Positions 32,874 through 40,829 of a stretch of DNA of 43,380 nt are shown here, in pieces. The notes below the pieces were generated by a model. The model worked only from the letters and a program-made list of their open reading frames with translations, was not told where the DNA came from and ran no database searches. Numbering within the stretch: the first letter of the stretch is position 1; each line of letters opens with the position of its first letter. Both the position numbers and the translations under genes were made by a program. The stretch is taken from NCBI GenBank assembly GCA_029975275.1, contig JARKPN010000134.1, positions 1 to 43,380 on the forward strand. The letters are read 5' to 3'. This DNA comes from Geobacteraceae bacterium (GTDB taxonomy: Bacteria > Desulfobacterota > Desulfuromonadia > Geobacterales > Geobacteraceae).

Positions 32874-33575
32874 CTATTTTTTCACGATCAGCAGCGACAG
32901 GTAGTCCAGCTTCTTTCCCACCAGCGAGTCCAGGTCGAACACCACCTGCTCCTGGTCGGTCCCGGCACGGGCAATGAAGGCGCCGTTCCCCTCCAGTCCC
33001 AGTTCCCTCAGCATGGCAAAGACCTGATCGAACACCCGGTTCACCTTCATGAGGACCACGGTGTCGAACTCCATCAGGGTGGTGCGGAGCTTCCCTTCCT
33101 CGAAGGTGGCGGGGAGCACGGCGATCCGCTCGGAGGCGGCGGCCAGGGGGATGCCGGCAGCCGCGGCAGCCGCGTTGATGCTGGTTACTCCCGGCACCAC
33201 CTCGATGGGGATGTCCGGATGGCGTTCGCGGAAGATGCGGTAGAGGTAGAGAAAGGTCGAGTAGAGGAACGGGTCGCCGATGGTGACGAAGGCCACGTCC
33301 TTCCCCCGGCGGATCCGGTCCAGGACCGTGGCGGCGGCCTCCTCCCAGAATTCGTCCAGTCCCTCCCGGTCCTTGCGCATGGGGAAGACCCGCACGATGA
33401 CCTCCTGGCGGGCGCGGTCCAGGAACGGCTCCACGATGGACAGGGCATGGCTGGAGTCACCGGCGCTGGCGACCGGCGCGCAGATCACGGGTGTCCGGCG
33501 CAGCACCCGCTCGGCCTTGAGGGTCAGCAGCTCGGGATCGCCGGGACCCACACCCACCGCGTAGATCCGGGCCAC
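32874..33575 (-). CDS. cbiL: Cobalt-factor II C20-methyltransferase CbiL
   Basis: A 233-residue methyltransferase for C20. Features: VGVGPGDPELLTLKAERVL near the N terminus, APVASAGDSSHALSIVEPFL (about 33-52), TIGDPFLYSTFLYLYRIF (about 97-114) and VPGVTSINAAAAAAGIPLA (about 125-143). GTG 33575 is the start; its first base is also the last base of the cbiET stop (TAGTG), so the two genes are tightly coupled. A longer open frame in the same phase runs back through cbiET and is a shadow. Confidence 0.94.
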   Translation of the reverse strand: MARIYAVGVGPGDPELLTLKAERVLRRTPVICAPVASAGDSSHALSIVEPFLDRARQEVIVRVFPMRKDREGLDEFWEEAAATVLDRIRRGKDVAFVTIGDPFLYSTFLYLYRIFRERHPDIPIEVVPGVTSINAAAAAAGIPLAAASERIAVLPATFEEGKLRTTLMEFDTVVLMKVNRVFDQVFAMLRELGLEGNGAFIARAGTDQEQVVFDLDSLVGKKLDYLSLLIVKK

Positions 33576-34792
33576 TATTCCTCGCCTCGCCGGGCCGAGA
33601 TCACGTAGACCGGGTTGTTGGCCTCGAACAGCTTGTATTCGGTCAGGCCGACGGTCTTGGAGACGTTGACGCAGACCACCTCCACGCCGTAGCCGTGGTC
33701 CTCCAGGAACTCGACCGCCTTGGTCAGGGTGTCCAGGGTCACGGCGTTCAGCACGATGATGCCGTCCGGCTTCAGGCGCCGGTCCACCGCGTCGATGATC
33801 TCCTCCAGCATCCCGCCGGAGCCGCCGATGAAGACCCGGTCCGGGTTGGGGAGGTCGTCGAACCCTTCCGGCGCGAACGCCTCCACCAGCATGACGTTCT
33901 TGGAGGAGAACTTCTTGAGGTTCTCCCGGATGAACGCCAGGTACTGCGGGTTCTTCTCCAGGGCGTACACCTTGCCGTTGAGCATCAGGTTCCCTGCCTC
34001 GATGGATATGGAGGCGCTCCCGGCGCCGATGTCCCACAGGACCAGGTCGTTCTGGAGCTGCAGCTTGGCCAGGGTCACGGCCCGGATCTCCTGTTTGGTG
34101 ATCAGCTTCCGGGCGGTGGCGTATTCGTCGTCGGAGATCCCCATGACCGGGTGCTGGGCCAGGGTCGGCTCCCATGCCTTGATCAGGATCAGCAGGTTCA
34201 GCGGCGAGCAGGAGAGCTCGGCCAGGCCGCGTACGTCGGTGCGGGTGAACTTCTCGCTCGGGAGCCCCAGGTCCTCGCACAGGTAGACGTCGTACCCGTC
34301 GGCGCCCCGATCGATCAGCTCGCGGGCGATGACCGCCGGGGAGTTCTTTTCGTCGGTCAGCACCGCCGCCTTGTCCGCGGCGATGATCCGGTCCACGGCC
34401 CCCTTGAGGCCGCGGCCGTGGACCGAGAGGAAGATCGCGTCGTCCCACGGTTCCTTGATGCGGGCAAAGGCGTACTGGACGCTGGTCACGTTGGGGAAGA
34501 TCTCGATCCGCTCCTTGGGGAGGTTGCGGAGCAGGAAGCGGGCGATGCCGAAGAAGTTGGGATCGCCGGAGCTCAGCACCACCACCCGCCTGTCGGTGGT
34601 CTTGAGGAAATCCAGCATGATGGAGAGGTCGCCGAAGGTCTGCTTCTCCCCCTTGAAGTCGGGGAAAATGTCCAGCAGGCGCTGGTGCCCGATGAGCAGC
34701 TCGGCAGAGTTGATCACCTCGATGGCCTTGGAGCCGAACCCCTCCCATCCCTCGATGCCCGCTCCCACCAGATAGATTTTTCGTTCAGGCAT
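33575..34792 (-). CDS. cbiET: Bifunctional cobalt-precorrin-7 methyltransferase/decarboxylase CbiET
   Basis: A 405-residue fusion. Residues about 1-205 form CbiE (C5-methyltransferase; YLVGAGIEGWEGF, VVLSSGDPNFFGIARFLL, FPNVTSVQYAFARI). Residues about 210-405 form CbiT (C15-methyltransferase with decarboxylation of the C12 acetate; LVLWDIGAGSASISIEAGNLM at the SAM site, RVFIGGSGGMLEEIIDAV). The fused form is known as CobL in aerobic producers and CbiET in some anaerobes. The start chosen is ATG 34792 (MPERKIYLVG), with GGGAGGG upstream. The 260-base gap before it holds the 112-bp element at 34862-34973. Confidence 0.95.
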   Translation of the reverse strand: MPERKIYLVGAGIEGWEGFGSKAIEVINSAELLIGHQRLLDIFPDFKGEKQTFGDLSIMLDFLKTTDRRVVVLSSGDPNFFGIARFLLRNLPKERIEIFPNVTSVQYAFARIKEPWDDAIFLSVHGRGLKGAVDRIIAADKAAVLTDEKNSPAVIARELIDRGADGYDVYLCEDLGLPSEKFTRTDVRGLAELSCSPLNLLILIKAWEPTLAQHPVMGISDDEYATARKLITKQEIRAVTLAKLQLQNDLVLWDIGAGSASISIEAGNLMLNGKVYALEKNPQYLAFIRENLKKFSSKNVMLVEAFAPEGFDDLPNPDRVFIGGSGGMLEEIIDAVDRRLKPDGIIVLNAVTLDTLTKAVEFLEDHGYGVEVVCVNVSKTVGLTEYKLFEANNPVYVISARRGEE

Positions 34793-34861
34793 GGTTACCC
34801 TCCCGTGCGCGGTGTCCGCGAACAAATAGCATAAATTACCCGATTTGAAGCATTCTTTCCG

Positions 34862-34973
34862 CCCCCTCATCCGTCCCTGCGGGACACCTTCTCCCTCATG
34901 GAGGAGGGACAGAATATGATGCCCTCGCCATTAGGGAGAGGGCGGCGCATTGCGCCGGGTGAGGGGAAAATGC
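34862..34973. repeat. 112-bp repeat with CCCCTCAYCCG ends, between cbiD and cbiET
   Basis: The ends CCCCTCATCCG and CGGGTGAGGGG are inverted copies with one mismatch; inside are further small palindromes (GTCCCTGCGGGAC; CTCCCTCATGGAGGAG; CCCTCGCCATTAGGGAGAGGG; GGCGCATTGCGCC). It has the look of a widespread bacterial intergenic repeat and could fold into a multi-stem RNA in the operon message. It separates cbiD from cbiET, where the operon is otherwise close-packed. Confidence 0.6.
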
Positions 34974-35053
34974 CAACGCTGAATTCGTTACACTGTGCAA
35001 TGTGCCTGTTGCGTTGCCTTTCCCCCTGAACAGAATTCCGGTTTCCGTCAATG

Positions 35054-36157
35054 TTAGCCGAAATATACCACTTCTCCACCGTAGCCCGCCAGAAAAACCT
35101 TGACCCCGCAACCGGGGGTCCATTCGGTCGCCGTCCGTGCCGCCCTGTCGCAGACCAGGGCGACCAGTTCCGGGTCGCCGCCGGCCGCCTCGAACAGCTC
35201 CCGGGCGGTGTTGGAATTCGATGCGCGAGGCGCAAGGCCTGCGGTGCGGGGGGACGCCGAAAGCCACTCCGACAGGGTCCGCAGGTCCAGTTGCGACGAG
35301 GAGACGTGGGTCTGTTCGTGGCCGCAGGCGATCTTCAGCAGTTTGGCGAACTGGCCGGCCAGGACGACCTCCTTCACTCCCTTGCGGGAGCAGGCACGCA
35401 GGGCATGGCCCACGTGGTCGCCCATCATGATGTAGGCTTCCTCAGGCAAGGCAAGGAAGTGCTGGGCAGCCAGCTCGCTGGTGCGGCCGGTTGAGAGGAC
35501 CAGGGTGGAACAGCCGCAGGCCAGGGCCACATCGACGGCCGCGCCGATGGTATCGGTCCAGGCCTGGGCCGACACCGGCTTCACGATGCCGGTGGTGCCG
35601 AGGATGGAGAGCCCGCCCACGATGCCGAGCCGGGCGTTCAGGGTCCTTTTCACCAGTTCCCCGCCGTTGGGGACGCTGATCAGGACGTGGGGAACGGGGA
35701 ACGGGGAGCGGAAAACCTCTCGTACCGCTTCGGTGATCATTCTCCGGGGCACGGGATTGATGGCCCATTCTCCCACCGCCACGGCCAGCCCGGGTTTGGT
35801 GACCCGGCCCACGCCGGGACCCCCTTCGATGATTATCTCACCCTTCTCATTGTCTCCTCCCATCGGGGGAGGGGGAGAGGAATTGGCCGAGAGACCGGCA
35901 TTCAACCTCACCGTCGCGTGGATCTCGGCGCCGTTGGTCACGTCCGGGTCGTCACCGGCGTCCTTGACCACGAAGCAGGAGGCGGCGTCCCGGTCGAACG
36001 CCTGTCCGTGGAGCCGGAAGCGGACCGTTTCCCCCCGGGGAAGGACGATGTCCACCTCGTCCACGGTTGCCTGGTCCCGCAGCATCAGGGCCGCTCCTCT
36101 GGCCGCCGCCGCGGCGCAGGCGCCCGTGGTGTAGCCGTGCCTAAGGTCCTTTTTCAT
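35054..36157 (-). CDS. cbiD: Cobalt-precorrin-5B C1-methyltransferase CbiD
   Basis: A 367-residue enzyme that methylates C1 in the anaerobic route. It opens MKKDLRHGYTTGACAAAAARGAALML, the family start, and contains GVGRVTKPGLAVAVGEWAINPVPRRMI (about 115-141) and LNARLGIVGGLSILGTTGIVKP (about 173-194). Three stretches look added compared with the usual family layout: residues about 90-106 (SSPPPPMGGDNEKG), 149-158 (FRSPFPVPHV) and 300-316 (SPRTAGLAPRASNSN). Each is encoded by low-complexity or repeat-like DNA. The core motifs are intact, so the enzyme is probably active. Its first bases overlap the end of cbiC by 17 bases. Confidence 0.93.
   Translation of the reverse strand: MKKDLRHGYTTGACAAAAARGAALMLRDQATVDEVDIVLPRGETVRFRLHGQAFDRDAASCFVVKDAGDDPDVTNGAEIHATVRLNAGLSANSSPPPPMGGDNEKGEIIIEGGPGVGRVTKPGLAVAVGEWAINPVPRRMITEAVREVFRSPFPVPHVLISVPNGGELVKRTLNARLGIVGGLSILGTTGIVKPVSAQAWTDTIGAAVDVALACGCSTLVLSTGRTSELAAQHFLALPEEAYIMMGDHVGHALRACSRKGVKEVVLAGQFAKLLKIACGHEQTHVSSSQLDLRTLSEWLSASPRTAGLAPRASNSNTARELFEAAGGDPELVALVCDRAARTATEWTPGCGVKVFLAGYGGEVVYFG
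35210..35260. repeat. In-frame repeat in cbiD (GCCTTGCGCCTCGCGC)
   Basis: The minus-strand word GCCTTGCGCCTCGCGC is identical to one in the intergenic repeat at 25170-25235. It encodes TAGLAPRAS and neighbours near residue 300-316, close to the end of CbiD. Confidence 0.5.
35684..35713. repeat. In-frame tandem GGGGAAC repeat in cbiD
   Basis: The plus strand reads GGGGAACGGGGAACGGGGA, two and a half copies of a 7-base unit. On the coding strand it encodes SPFPVPHV (about residues 151-158) between two conserved CbiD strands. Confidence 0.4.
35840..35890. repeat. In-frame C-rich palindrome in cbiD
   Basis: The coding strand has CCTCTCCCCCTCCCCC followed by GGGAGGAG. The word CCTCTCCCCCT also occurs in the repeat at 1050-1084. 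It encodes SSPPPPMGGDNEKG (about residues 93-106). Confidence 0.5.
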
Positions 36158-36785
36158 TCCGGGTCAGGGCAAGGAGCAGCAGGGCGTTGACCACCGCCGC
36201 GGCCACGTTGGAGCCTCCCTTCCGGCCCCGGTTGGTGATGAAGGAGACCGATGCCTCACGGATGAGCTCTTCCTTGCTCTCCTCGGCCCCCACGAAACCC
36301 ACCGGCATACCGACCACCAGGTCGGGCCGGAGCCCCCCCTCGCGCACCAGCCGAAGCAGCTCGAACAGGGCGGTGGGGGCGTTGCCGATGACGAACACGC
36401 CGTTGCCGGGGTCTCCTGCCGCCTTGCGCATGGCGGCGATGGAGCGGGTTATCCCCTGGCTGCCGGCCTCCTCGGCAACCTGGACGTCGGCCACGAAGCA
36501 GGAGGTCCTGATGCCGAAGCGTTCCAGCAGCCGCTTGTTGATCCCTGCCAGGGCCATGGTGGTGTCGGTCACCAGGCCCCGGCCCCTGCGCAGGGCCTCG
36601 ATCCCGCGTTCCAGCGCGCCGGGTGAAAAGGCCATGGTGCGGGCATAGTCGAAGTCTGCGCTGGTGTGAATGGCGCGCCGCACCACCTGCCATTCCCGCG
36701 GGGGCCAGGAATGGGTTCCCACTTCGGCGTCGATGATGCGGAACGATTCCGCCTCGATCTGTTCAGGCCGCAGGTGGACCGACAT
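36141..36785 (-). CDS. cbiC: Cobalt-precorrin-8 methylmutase CbiC
   Basis: A 214-residue isomerase that moves the C11 methyl to C12, giving cobyrinate. The conserved PEQIEAESFRIID (about 6-18), the catalytic His region AIHTSADFDYA (about 38-48), DTTMALAGINK and MPVGFVGAEESKEEL (about 165-179) and NRGRKGGSNVAAAVVNALL are all present. ATG 36785 overlaps the cbiX stop by one base (TGATG); ATG 36794 is an alternative, but neither has a clean ribosome binding site. It overlaps the start of cbiD by 17 bases. Confidence 0.94.
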   Translation of the reverse strand: MSVHLRPEQIEAESFRIIDAEVGTHSWPPREWQVVRRAIHTSADFDYARTMAFSPGALERGIEALRRGRGLVTDTTMALAGINKRLLERFGIRTSCFVADVQVAEEAGSQGITRSIAAMRKAAGDPGNGVFVIGNAPTALFELLRLVREGGLRPDLVVGMPVGFVGAEESKEELIREASVSFITNRGRKGGSNVAAAVVNALLLLALTRNEKGP

Positions 36786-37168
36786 CAGCTCCATCCCTCT
36801 TCGGCAAACGCCTCTTCGATCCGGTCAACAACCAGCTTGGCAAGCCGTTTGTGGACTCCCAGGTGTCTGCCCATGGCCATCTCGATGTGCGGATAGCGGG
36901 TCCGCGCCTGCTCCAGTTCAGCGGGCAGGTCTTCAAGGACGTGGGCGCCCATATAGAGGAAATAGGGGACCAGCAGGATGCGCTCCGCCCCCCGGGCCAC
37001 GCAGGCGTCGATCCCCTTCTGGATGTTCGGGGAATGGCTTTCGCGGAAAGAGACCTCGACAATCTCGTAGCCGCCGAACTGCTGCACCATGGCGGCGATC
37101 TGGTTGACCGCCGTGTTTGCCTCGGGTATGCGGCTGCCGTGGGCCATGAGAAGGATTGCGGTTTTCAT
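36785..37168 (-). CDS. cbiX: Sirohydrochlorin cobaltochelatase, short CbiX
   Basis: A 127-residue single-domain CbiX that inserts Co2+ into sirohydrochlorin as the first committed step of the anaerobic pathway. The two metal-binding His residues are His10 (LLMAHGSR) and His76 (FLYMGAHVLEDL). The short form works as a dimer and resembles the ancestral chelatase. It lacks the His-rich tail and Fe-S cluster of long CbiX proteins. GGAGTTTTGA lies upstream of ATG 37168. The gap to the metalloprotease-like gene contains a REP-like word (37250-37269). Confidence 0.94.
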   Translation of the reverse strand: MKTAILLMAHGSRIPEANTAVNQIAAMVQQFGGYEIVEVSFRESHSPNIQKGIDACVARGAERILLVPYFLYMGAHVLEDLPAELEQARTRYPHIEMAMGRHLGVHKRLAKLVVDRIEEAFAEEGWS

Positions 37169-37249
37169 TCAAAACTCCTTTTTTAACATATTTATTCTGA
37201 GTTCTCCGTGCGCTCCGTGGTTAATGTTTTTTCTGCGATTTTTCAACGA

Positions 37250-37269
37250 GCAGGCGTGAAGGCGTCACG
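37250..37269. repeat. GGCGTGAAGGCGTCACG repeat at the protease-like gene stop
   Basis: One of three nearby copies of the word GCGTGAAGGCGTSACG, the others at 38054-38077 (reverse) and 43120-43143. GGCGTGAAGGCGTCACG has short internal symmetry (CGTGA / TCACG). It abuts the stop codon at 37270. Confidence 0.5.
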
Positions 37270-38025
37270 TTACTTATGCCTGAGGTATTGGAACTGCCTC
37301 CAGAGGAGATACCCGCCCCAGGCGAACGAGACCAGCATGAGCGCCACGCCGGTGCCGAAAGACAGCCGGGCGATGAAGTGGTCATACCGCATCCAGCCGA
37401 GTTTCGTCAGGATGACCTCCCAGTCGTGGTAGTCGGCCACTTCGCTTCCGGTCACGCCACCCAGCAGCATCAGCCGGCCGGCCCGGGCATCGTCCATGTA
37501 AGGGGCGATGTCCAGGAAACTCTCCCCGAGCCACCAGAGCCCCACCACCCCGCCGAAGGGGTTTCCCTTCACCAAGAAGGCGCACAGTACGATGAACGGC
37601 ACCAGCCACTGACCGAGGGTGCCGCCCAGCACCTGGAGAAAGCGGCCGAAGGGAGCGAAAATTATGTGTCCGGCCTCGTGGAAGGGGAGGTTGATCAGGT
37701 GGAGAAACGATTCTCCCACGTAGTTGGAGGAAATCGGGTGCGTCATCAGGCGCGCTCCCCAGACCACCAGCACCAGGTAGACCAGCGCCCGGCCCGCGAC
37801 AAACGGCCCGCTCTCTTCCGGGTCGACCGCCAGGATACGCTCTTTCAGCCAGGCGAGATTACCCATGGGTCCCCGTCGCGCAGGCCCGGCCTCGATTTCC
37901 GGTAGAGGAGCCTCCAGGAGGGGCGGCTCATAATCCCTCTCGCGGACCTTGGCGAAAATCACCCCGCAGCGCAGGCATTCCCCGTGTCCTTCGGGCTGCG
38001 CGAACCCGCACTTCGGACAGATCAT
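37270..38025 (-). CDS. Zinc-ribbon membrane protein with HEAGH, M50-like metalloprotease candidate
   Basis: A 251-residue protein embedded in the cobalamin operon. Residues 3-22 form a zinc ribbon (CPKCG...CLRCG). After a Pro/Glu-rich linker (about 30-60) come four to six membrane spans. The motif FHEAGHIIF (about residue 116) is an HExxH zinc-binding site inside a hydrophobic segment, and a later LDIAPYMDDARAGR could supply the third, acidic ligand, as in intramembrane M50 proteases. The start is ATG 38025, preceded by GGGAGGG; a longer open frame is a shadow of the repeat region. Its substrate and any link to cobalamin are unknown. Confidence 0.75.
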   Translation of the reverse strand: MICPKCGFAQPEGHGECLRCGVIFAKVRERDYEPPLLEAPLPEIEAGPARRGPMGNLAWLKERILAVDPEESGPFVAGRALVYLVLVVWGARLMTHPISSNYVGESFLHLINLPFHEAGHIIFAPFGRFLQVLGGTLGQWLVPFIVLCAFLVKGNPFGGVVGLWWLGESFLDIAPYMDDARAGRLMLLGGVTGSEVADYHDWEVILTKLGWMRYDHFIARLSFGTGVALMLVSFAWGGYLLWRQFQYLRHK

Positions 38026-38053
38026 GCACACCCTCCCAGTTAGTTCATACCTG

Positions 38054-38077
38054 CATCCGTGACGCCTTCGCGCCTGC
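38054..38077. repeat. Reverse copy of the GGCGNGAAGGCGTSACG repeat
   Basis: CATCCGTGACGCCTTCGCGC is the reverse complement of the same word found at 43120-43143 with two differences. It lies in the 77-base gap between cbiA and the metalloprotease-like gene, which otherwise holds no gene. Confidence 0.5.
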
Positions 38078-38102
38078 GTCTGTTCGCCACGGCGCTCAGT
38101 CG

Positions 38103-39476
38103 TCACGTATTCAGGTTGAATCGTACGGAGTTGCTCACAAATGACTCCGCCATCTCCGGACAGCTCCCGAAGTGGAGGTGTATGTACGAGGCCAGGCAGT
38201 TCCGGTAGCGGTATCCCTCCGTCCCCAGGTCGCTCCCGTTCCTGCGCACCCGGTAGAGGCGCTCCACACTGCCCGGCATCTCGTCCATCTCCGAGTAGTG
38301 GAACTCGTGGCCCCTGGCAACGGCCCCCTTCGGCCCGATGGGCGAGTCGGCGGTCAACTCCACCTCCCGGTAGCCCAGGGCCTTCCGTCGCTGGAGCATG
38401 CGGGTTGCAACCGGAAAGACGCCCACGAAATTTTCCGTCAGGTAGATGAACCCGCCGCACTCGGCATAGACCGGCATGTCCGCCTCGACGGCACTCCTGA
38501 CCGCTCCGATCATCCCTCGGTTGCCGGTCAGCGCCTCAGTGAACAGCTCGGGGTAGCCGCCAGGGAGGTAGATACCGCCGATGCCGGCCGGGAGACAGCC
38601 GTCGCGGAGCGGGGAAAACTCGACAAGTTCCGCCCCGGCCTCCCGCAGGAGCCGCAGGTTGTCCTCGTACACGAAACAGAAGGCCTCGTCCCGGGCAACG
38701 GCGATACGGACTTCCGGTAGTGGGGTCAGGTCTCGACATTTGACAAGACCGGTGTCAAATATCGAGACCTGACCCCACAAGGATTGGGGAACGGAAAGCA
38801 GCCCCTCCAGGTCGATGTGTTCCCGGATGGTCGCGGCCAGCCGGTCGCGGAAGTCGTCCGGCAACGGGTTCTCTTCGGCGGTGACCAGCCCCAGGTGGCG
38901 GGAGGGAATGCTCAGCTGCTGGTCGCGGGGAATGCAGCCCAGGACCCTGACCTCCGGGACGGCTCCTTCCACGGACTCCCGAAGGACCCGGGCATGGTTG
39001 TCGCTCCCCACGTTGTTGAATATCACCCCGGCGACCCGCACCTGCCGGTCGAACCCGGCAAAGCCCCGGACCAGGGCCGCGGCGCTCCGGGCCTGGCTCT
39101 TTGCGTCCACCACCAGGATCACCGGAGCGTCCAGGATCCGGGCGACCTGGGCGGTGCTGCCGGCGTCAGAGTCGGCGTCCATGCCGTCGAACAGCCCCAT
39201 GACACCCTCGACCACGGCCAGGTCGCATCCCCGGGCGTGGAGGGCGAAGGTATCCCTCACAAACCCTTCCGGACACATCCAGCCGTCCAGATTGATCGAG
39301 GGGCGGCCGGTCACCAGCCGATGCCAGCCCGGGTCGATGAAGTCCGGCCCCACCTTGAACGGCGCCACGGCCAGCCCTTTCCGCCCGAATGCTTCCATCA
39401 GCCCGAGGGTCACCATGGTCTTACCGGAGCCGCTCATGGGCGCGGCGATGACGAGTGTTCTCAAGGTGTTATCCAT
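38103..39476 (-). CDS. cbiA: Cobyrinate a,c-diamide synthase CbiA
   Basis: A 457-residue glutamine-dependent amidase that converts the a and c carboxylates of cobyrinate. The dethiobiotin-synthase-like ATPase domain (1-225) has [15 protein letters not shown] (12-26) and [11 protein letters not shown] (90-100). The glutaminase domain (about 255-450) begins [15 protein letters not shown] and has nucleophile Cys in [10 protein letters not shown]. Between the two, residues 233-253 ([21 protein letters not shown]) are encoded by a near-perfect palindrome (38720-38778). The catalytic parts are intact, so the insertion is probably tolerated. It overlaps cobC by 8 bases. Also called CobB in aerobic producers. 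Confidence 0.95.
   Translation of the reverse strand: MDNTLRTLVIAAPMSGSGKTMVTLGLMEAFGRKGLAVAPFKVGPDFIDPGWHRLVTGRPSINLDGWMCPEGFVRDTFALHARGCDLAVVEGVMGLFDGMDADSDAGSTAQVARILDAPVILVVDAKSQARSAAALVRGFAGFDRQVRVAGVIFNNVGSDNHARVLRESVEGAVPEVRVLGCIPRDQQLSIPSRHLGLVTAEENPLPDDFRDRLAATIREHIDLEGLLSVPQSLWGQVSIFDTGLVKCRDLTPLPEVRIAVARDEAFCFVYEDNLRLLREAGAELVEFSPLRDGCLPAGIGGIYLPGGYPELFTEALTGNRGMIGAVRSAVEADMPVYAECGGFIYLTENFVGVFPVATRMLQRRKALGYREVELTADSPIGPKGAVARGHEFHYSEMDEMPGSVERLYRVRRNGSDLGTEGYRYRNCLASYIHLHFGSCPEMAESFVSNSVRFNLNT
38720..38778. repeat. 59-bp REP-like palindrome inside cbiA
   Basis: Two 26-base arms beginning GTGGGGTCAGGTCTCGA and ending ATTTGACA, in inverted orientation, are separated by 7 bases; 25 of 26 positions pair and the one mismatch is a G-U on the coding strand. 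It is in frame and stop-free. The sequence is like the short palindromes associated with REP-associated tyrosine transposases, which I recall but cannot verify. Confidence 0.75.
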
Positions 39477-40071
39477 TCAGCAGCTTGACCACCGGATTGC
39501 CGTCCGGGTAGTAGTCTATGATGTTCAGGCAGCCGAAGTCCTGCTCGATGCGGAACATGGACGAGGGTGGGGCGCCGAGGGCGTCCAGCAGCACCACCCG
39601 GTTGACACCGCCGTGGGCCACCACCAGCGCCTGCCCACCCCGGTGCCGCTCCACGACCTCCCCTATCACCGGCAGCACCCGCTCCCGCAGGTCGTTCAGG
39701 TTCTCTCCCCCCGGGACCCGGTAGCCGACGAAGTCGTTCATGCGCGCCTGCCACTGCTTCGGGTACCGCTCCTCCAGCTCGGACCAGGTGAGTCCTTCCC
39801 AGTCGCCGAAGCTCAGCTCCCGCAACTCCGGCCTCGGTATCGGCCGGATGCCGCGCCCCGCACAGAGCATCTCCGCTCCCTGCAGGCAGCGGGACAGGTC
39901 GCTGGTGTAGCAGGCGGCGACCGGCTCGGCCTTCAGCCGTTCGGAAAGCGCCCGGTACTGCTCGATCCCCCGCGAGGTCAGGGGAACCTCGGTCTGGCCG
40001 TTGTAGCGGAATTGACCGCTGCCGGCGATCTCGCCGTGGCGCACCAGGTAGAGTCTCGTCCGTGCGGTCAT
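39469..40071 (-). CDS. cobC: Alpha-ribazole phosphatase CobC-like histidine phosphatase
   Basis: A 200-residue histidine-phosphatase family protein. LYLVRHGE (His12 in RHG) is the phosphorylated site, [13 protein letters not shown] and FGDWEGLTW are typical, and VVAHGGVNR has the second His. In this operon it most likely dephosphorylates alpha-ribazole 5'-phosphate (or adenosylcobalamin phosphate) during nucleotide loop assembly. It overlaps cobS by four bases and cbiA by eight. A generic phosphoglycerate-mutase-like role cannot be ruled out from sequence alone. Confidence 0.85.
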   Translation of the reverse strand: MTARTRLYLVRHGEIAGSGQFRYNGQTEVPLTSRGIEQYRALSERLKAEPVAACYTSDLSRCLQGAEMLCAGRGIRPIPRPELRELSFGDWEGLTWSELEERYPKQWQARMNDFVGYRVPGGENLNDLRERVLPVIGEVVERHRGGQALVVAHGGVNRVVLLDALGAPPSSMFRIEQDFGCLNIIDYYPDGNPVVKLLNG

Positions 40072-40823
40072 GCAAAAAACATCCGTTTTCCGGCCAGGGC
40101 CGCCAGCATCAGCAGGCAGAGGATCTCGGTAAGCTCTCCACAAAAGCCCATGATGTCTCCGGTCACACCCCCCAGCTTCCGGTGGAACCACGTCTTCAGC
40201 AGCCAGGTGAGGAGGTAGCATGCCACGAACAGCCACAGACCGGTAATCCCCAGGAAGAGCAGTGAAAACGGCAGGGTCATGAGGGTGGCGATCAGCATCT
40301 GGAGCCAGCCGGCCCCCGCCATGAAGGTGCTGCCGAGGCCTTCGCCGCGTGCCGATCGGGATCCGACGGTCATCTGCACCAGGGCGAAGCGGGCCAGCAT
40401 GGGAAAGCAGAACAGCGCCGCCCGCTTCAGGTCCGCGGGAACGTGCAGCAGGGCCTGATACTTCAAGAGAAGCGCCAGGATCAGCCCAACCGCCCCGGCC
40501 GCTCCGGTACGGGAATCCTTCATCACCGCCAGGAATCGCTCCCTCCCACCCCGTGCGGCAAATCCGTCGCAGACGTCGGCCAGGCCGTCCAGGTGCAGCA
40601 CTCCGGTGACCACCGCAAGCAGGGCGACCAGCAGCAGGTCCGTCACCCCGCGAGGAAAAGCCCGCGAAAGGAGAAAGTCGGCGCCCACCAGCATAGCCCC
40701 CAGGGTCAGCCCGGCCAGGGGGAAGAACGACAGGGAGCGGCCCAGGTCCCGTTTCTCGCAGCGGACGGAAAAGGGGAGGGGGATGATGGTCAGGAACTGC
40801 ATGGCGATGAGGTAGAGGCGCAT
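40068..40823 (-). CDS. cobS: Adenosylcobinamide-GDP ribazoletransferase CobS
   Basis: A 251-residue inner-membrane enzyme that joins AdoCbi-GDP to alpha-ribazole. Five to seven membrane spans are predicted. The catalytic region HLDGLADVCDGFAARGGRERFLAVMKDSRTGAAGAVGL (about 77-114) holds the Asp-rich motif of the family. It ends within ATGA overlap of cobC and follows cobT after six bases. Confidence 0.95.
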   Translation of the reverse strand: MRLYLIAMQFLTIIPLPFSVRCEKRDLGRSLSFFPLAGLTLGAMLVGADFLLSRAFPRGVTDLLLVALLAVVTGVLHLDGLADVCDGFAARGGRERFLAVMKDSRTGAAGAVGLILALLLKYQALLHVPADLKRAALFCFPMLARFALVQMTVGSRSARGEGLGSTFMAGAGWLQMLIATLMTLPFSLLFLGITGLWLFVACYLLTWLLKTWFHRKLGGVTGDIMGFCGELTEILCLLMLAALAGKRMFFA

Positions 40824-40829
40824 ATATTT

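Noticed and set aside
32874-34748. 624-residue minus-strand frame
   Set aside because: The first 390 residues are an Arg/Pro/Gly-rich shadow of cbiET; only the last 233 residues are CbiL, starting at GTG 33575.
37270-38460. 396-residue minus-strand frame
   Set aside because: The upstream 145 residues are a shadow of cbiA and repeat DNA; the real gene begins at ATG 38025 with a good ribosome binding site.
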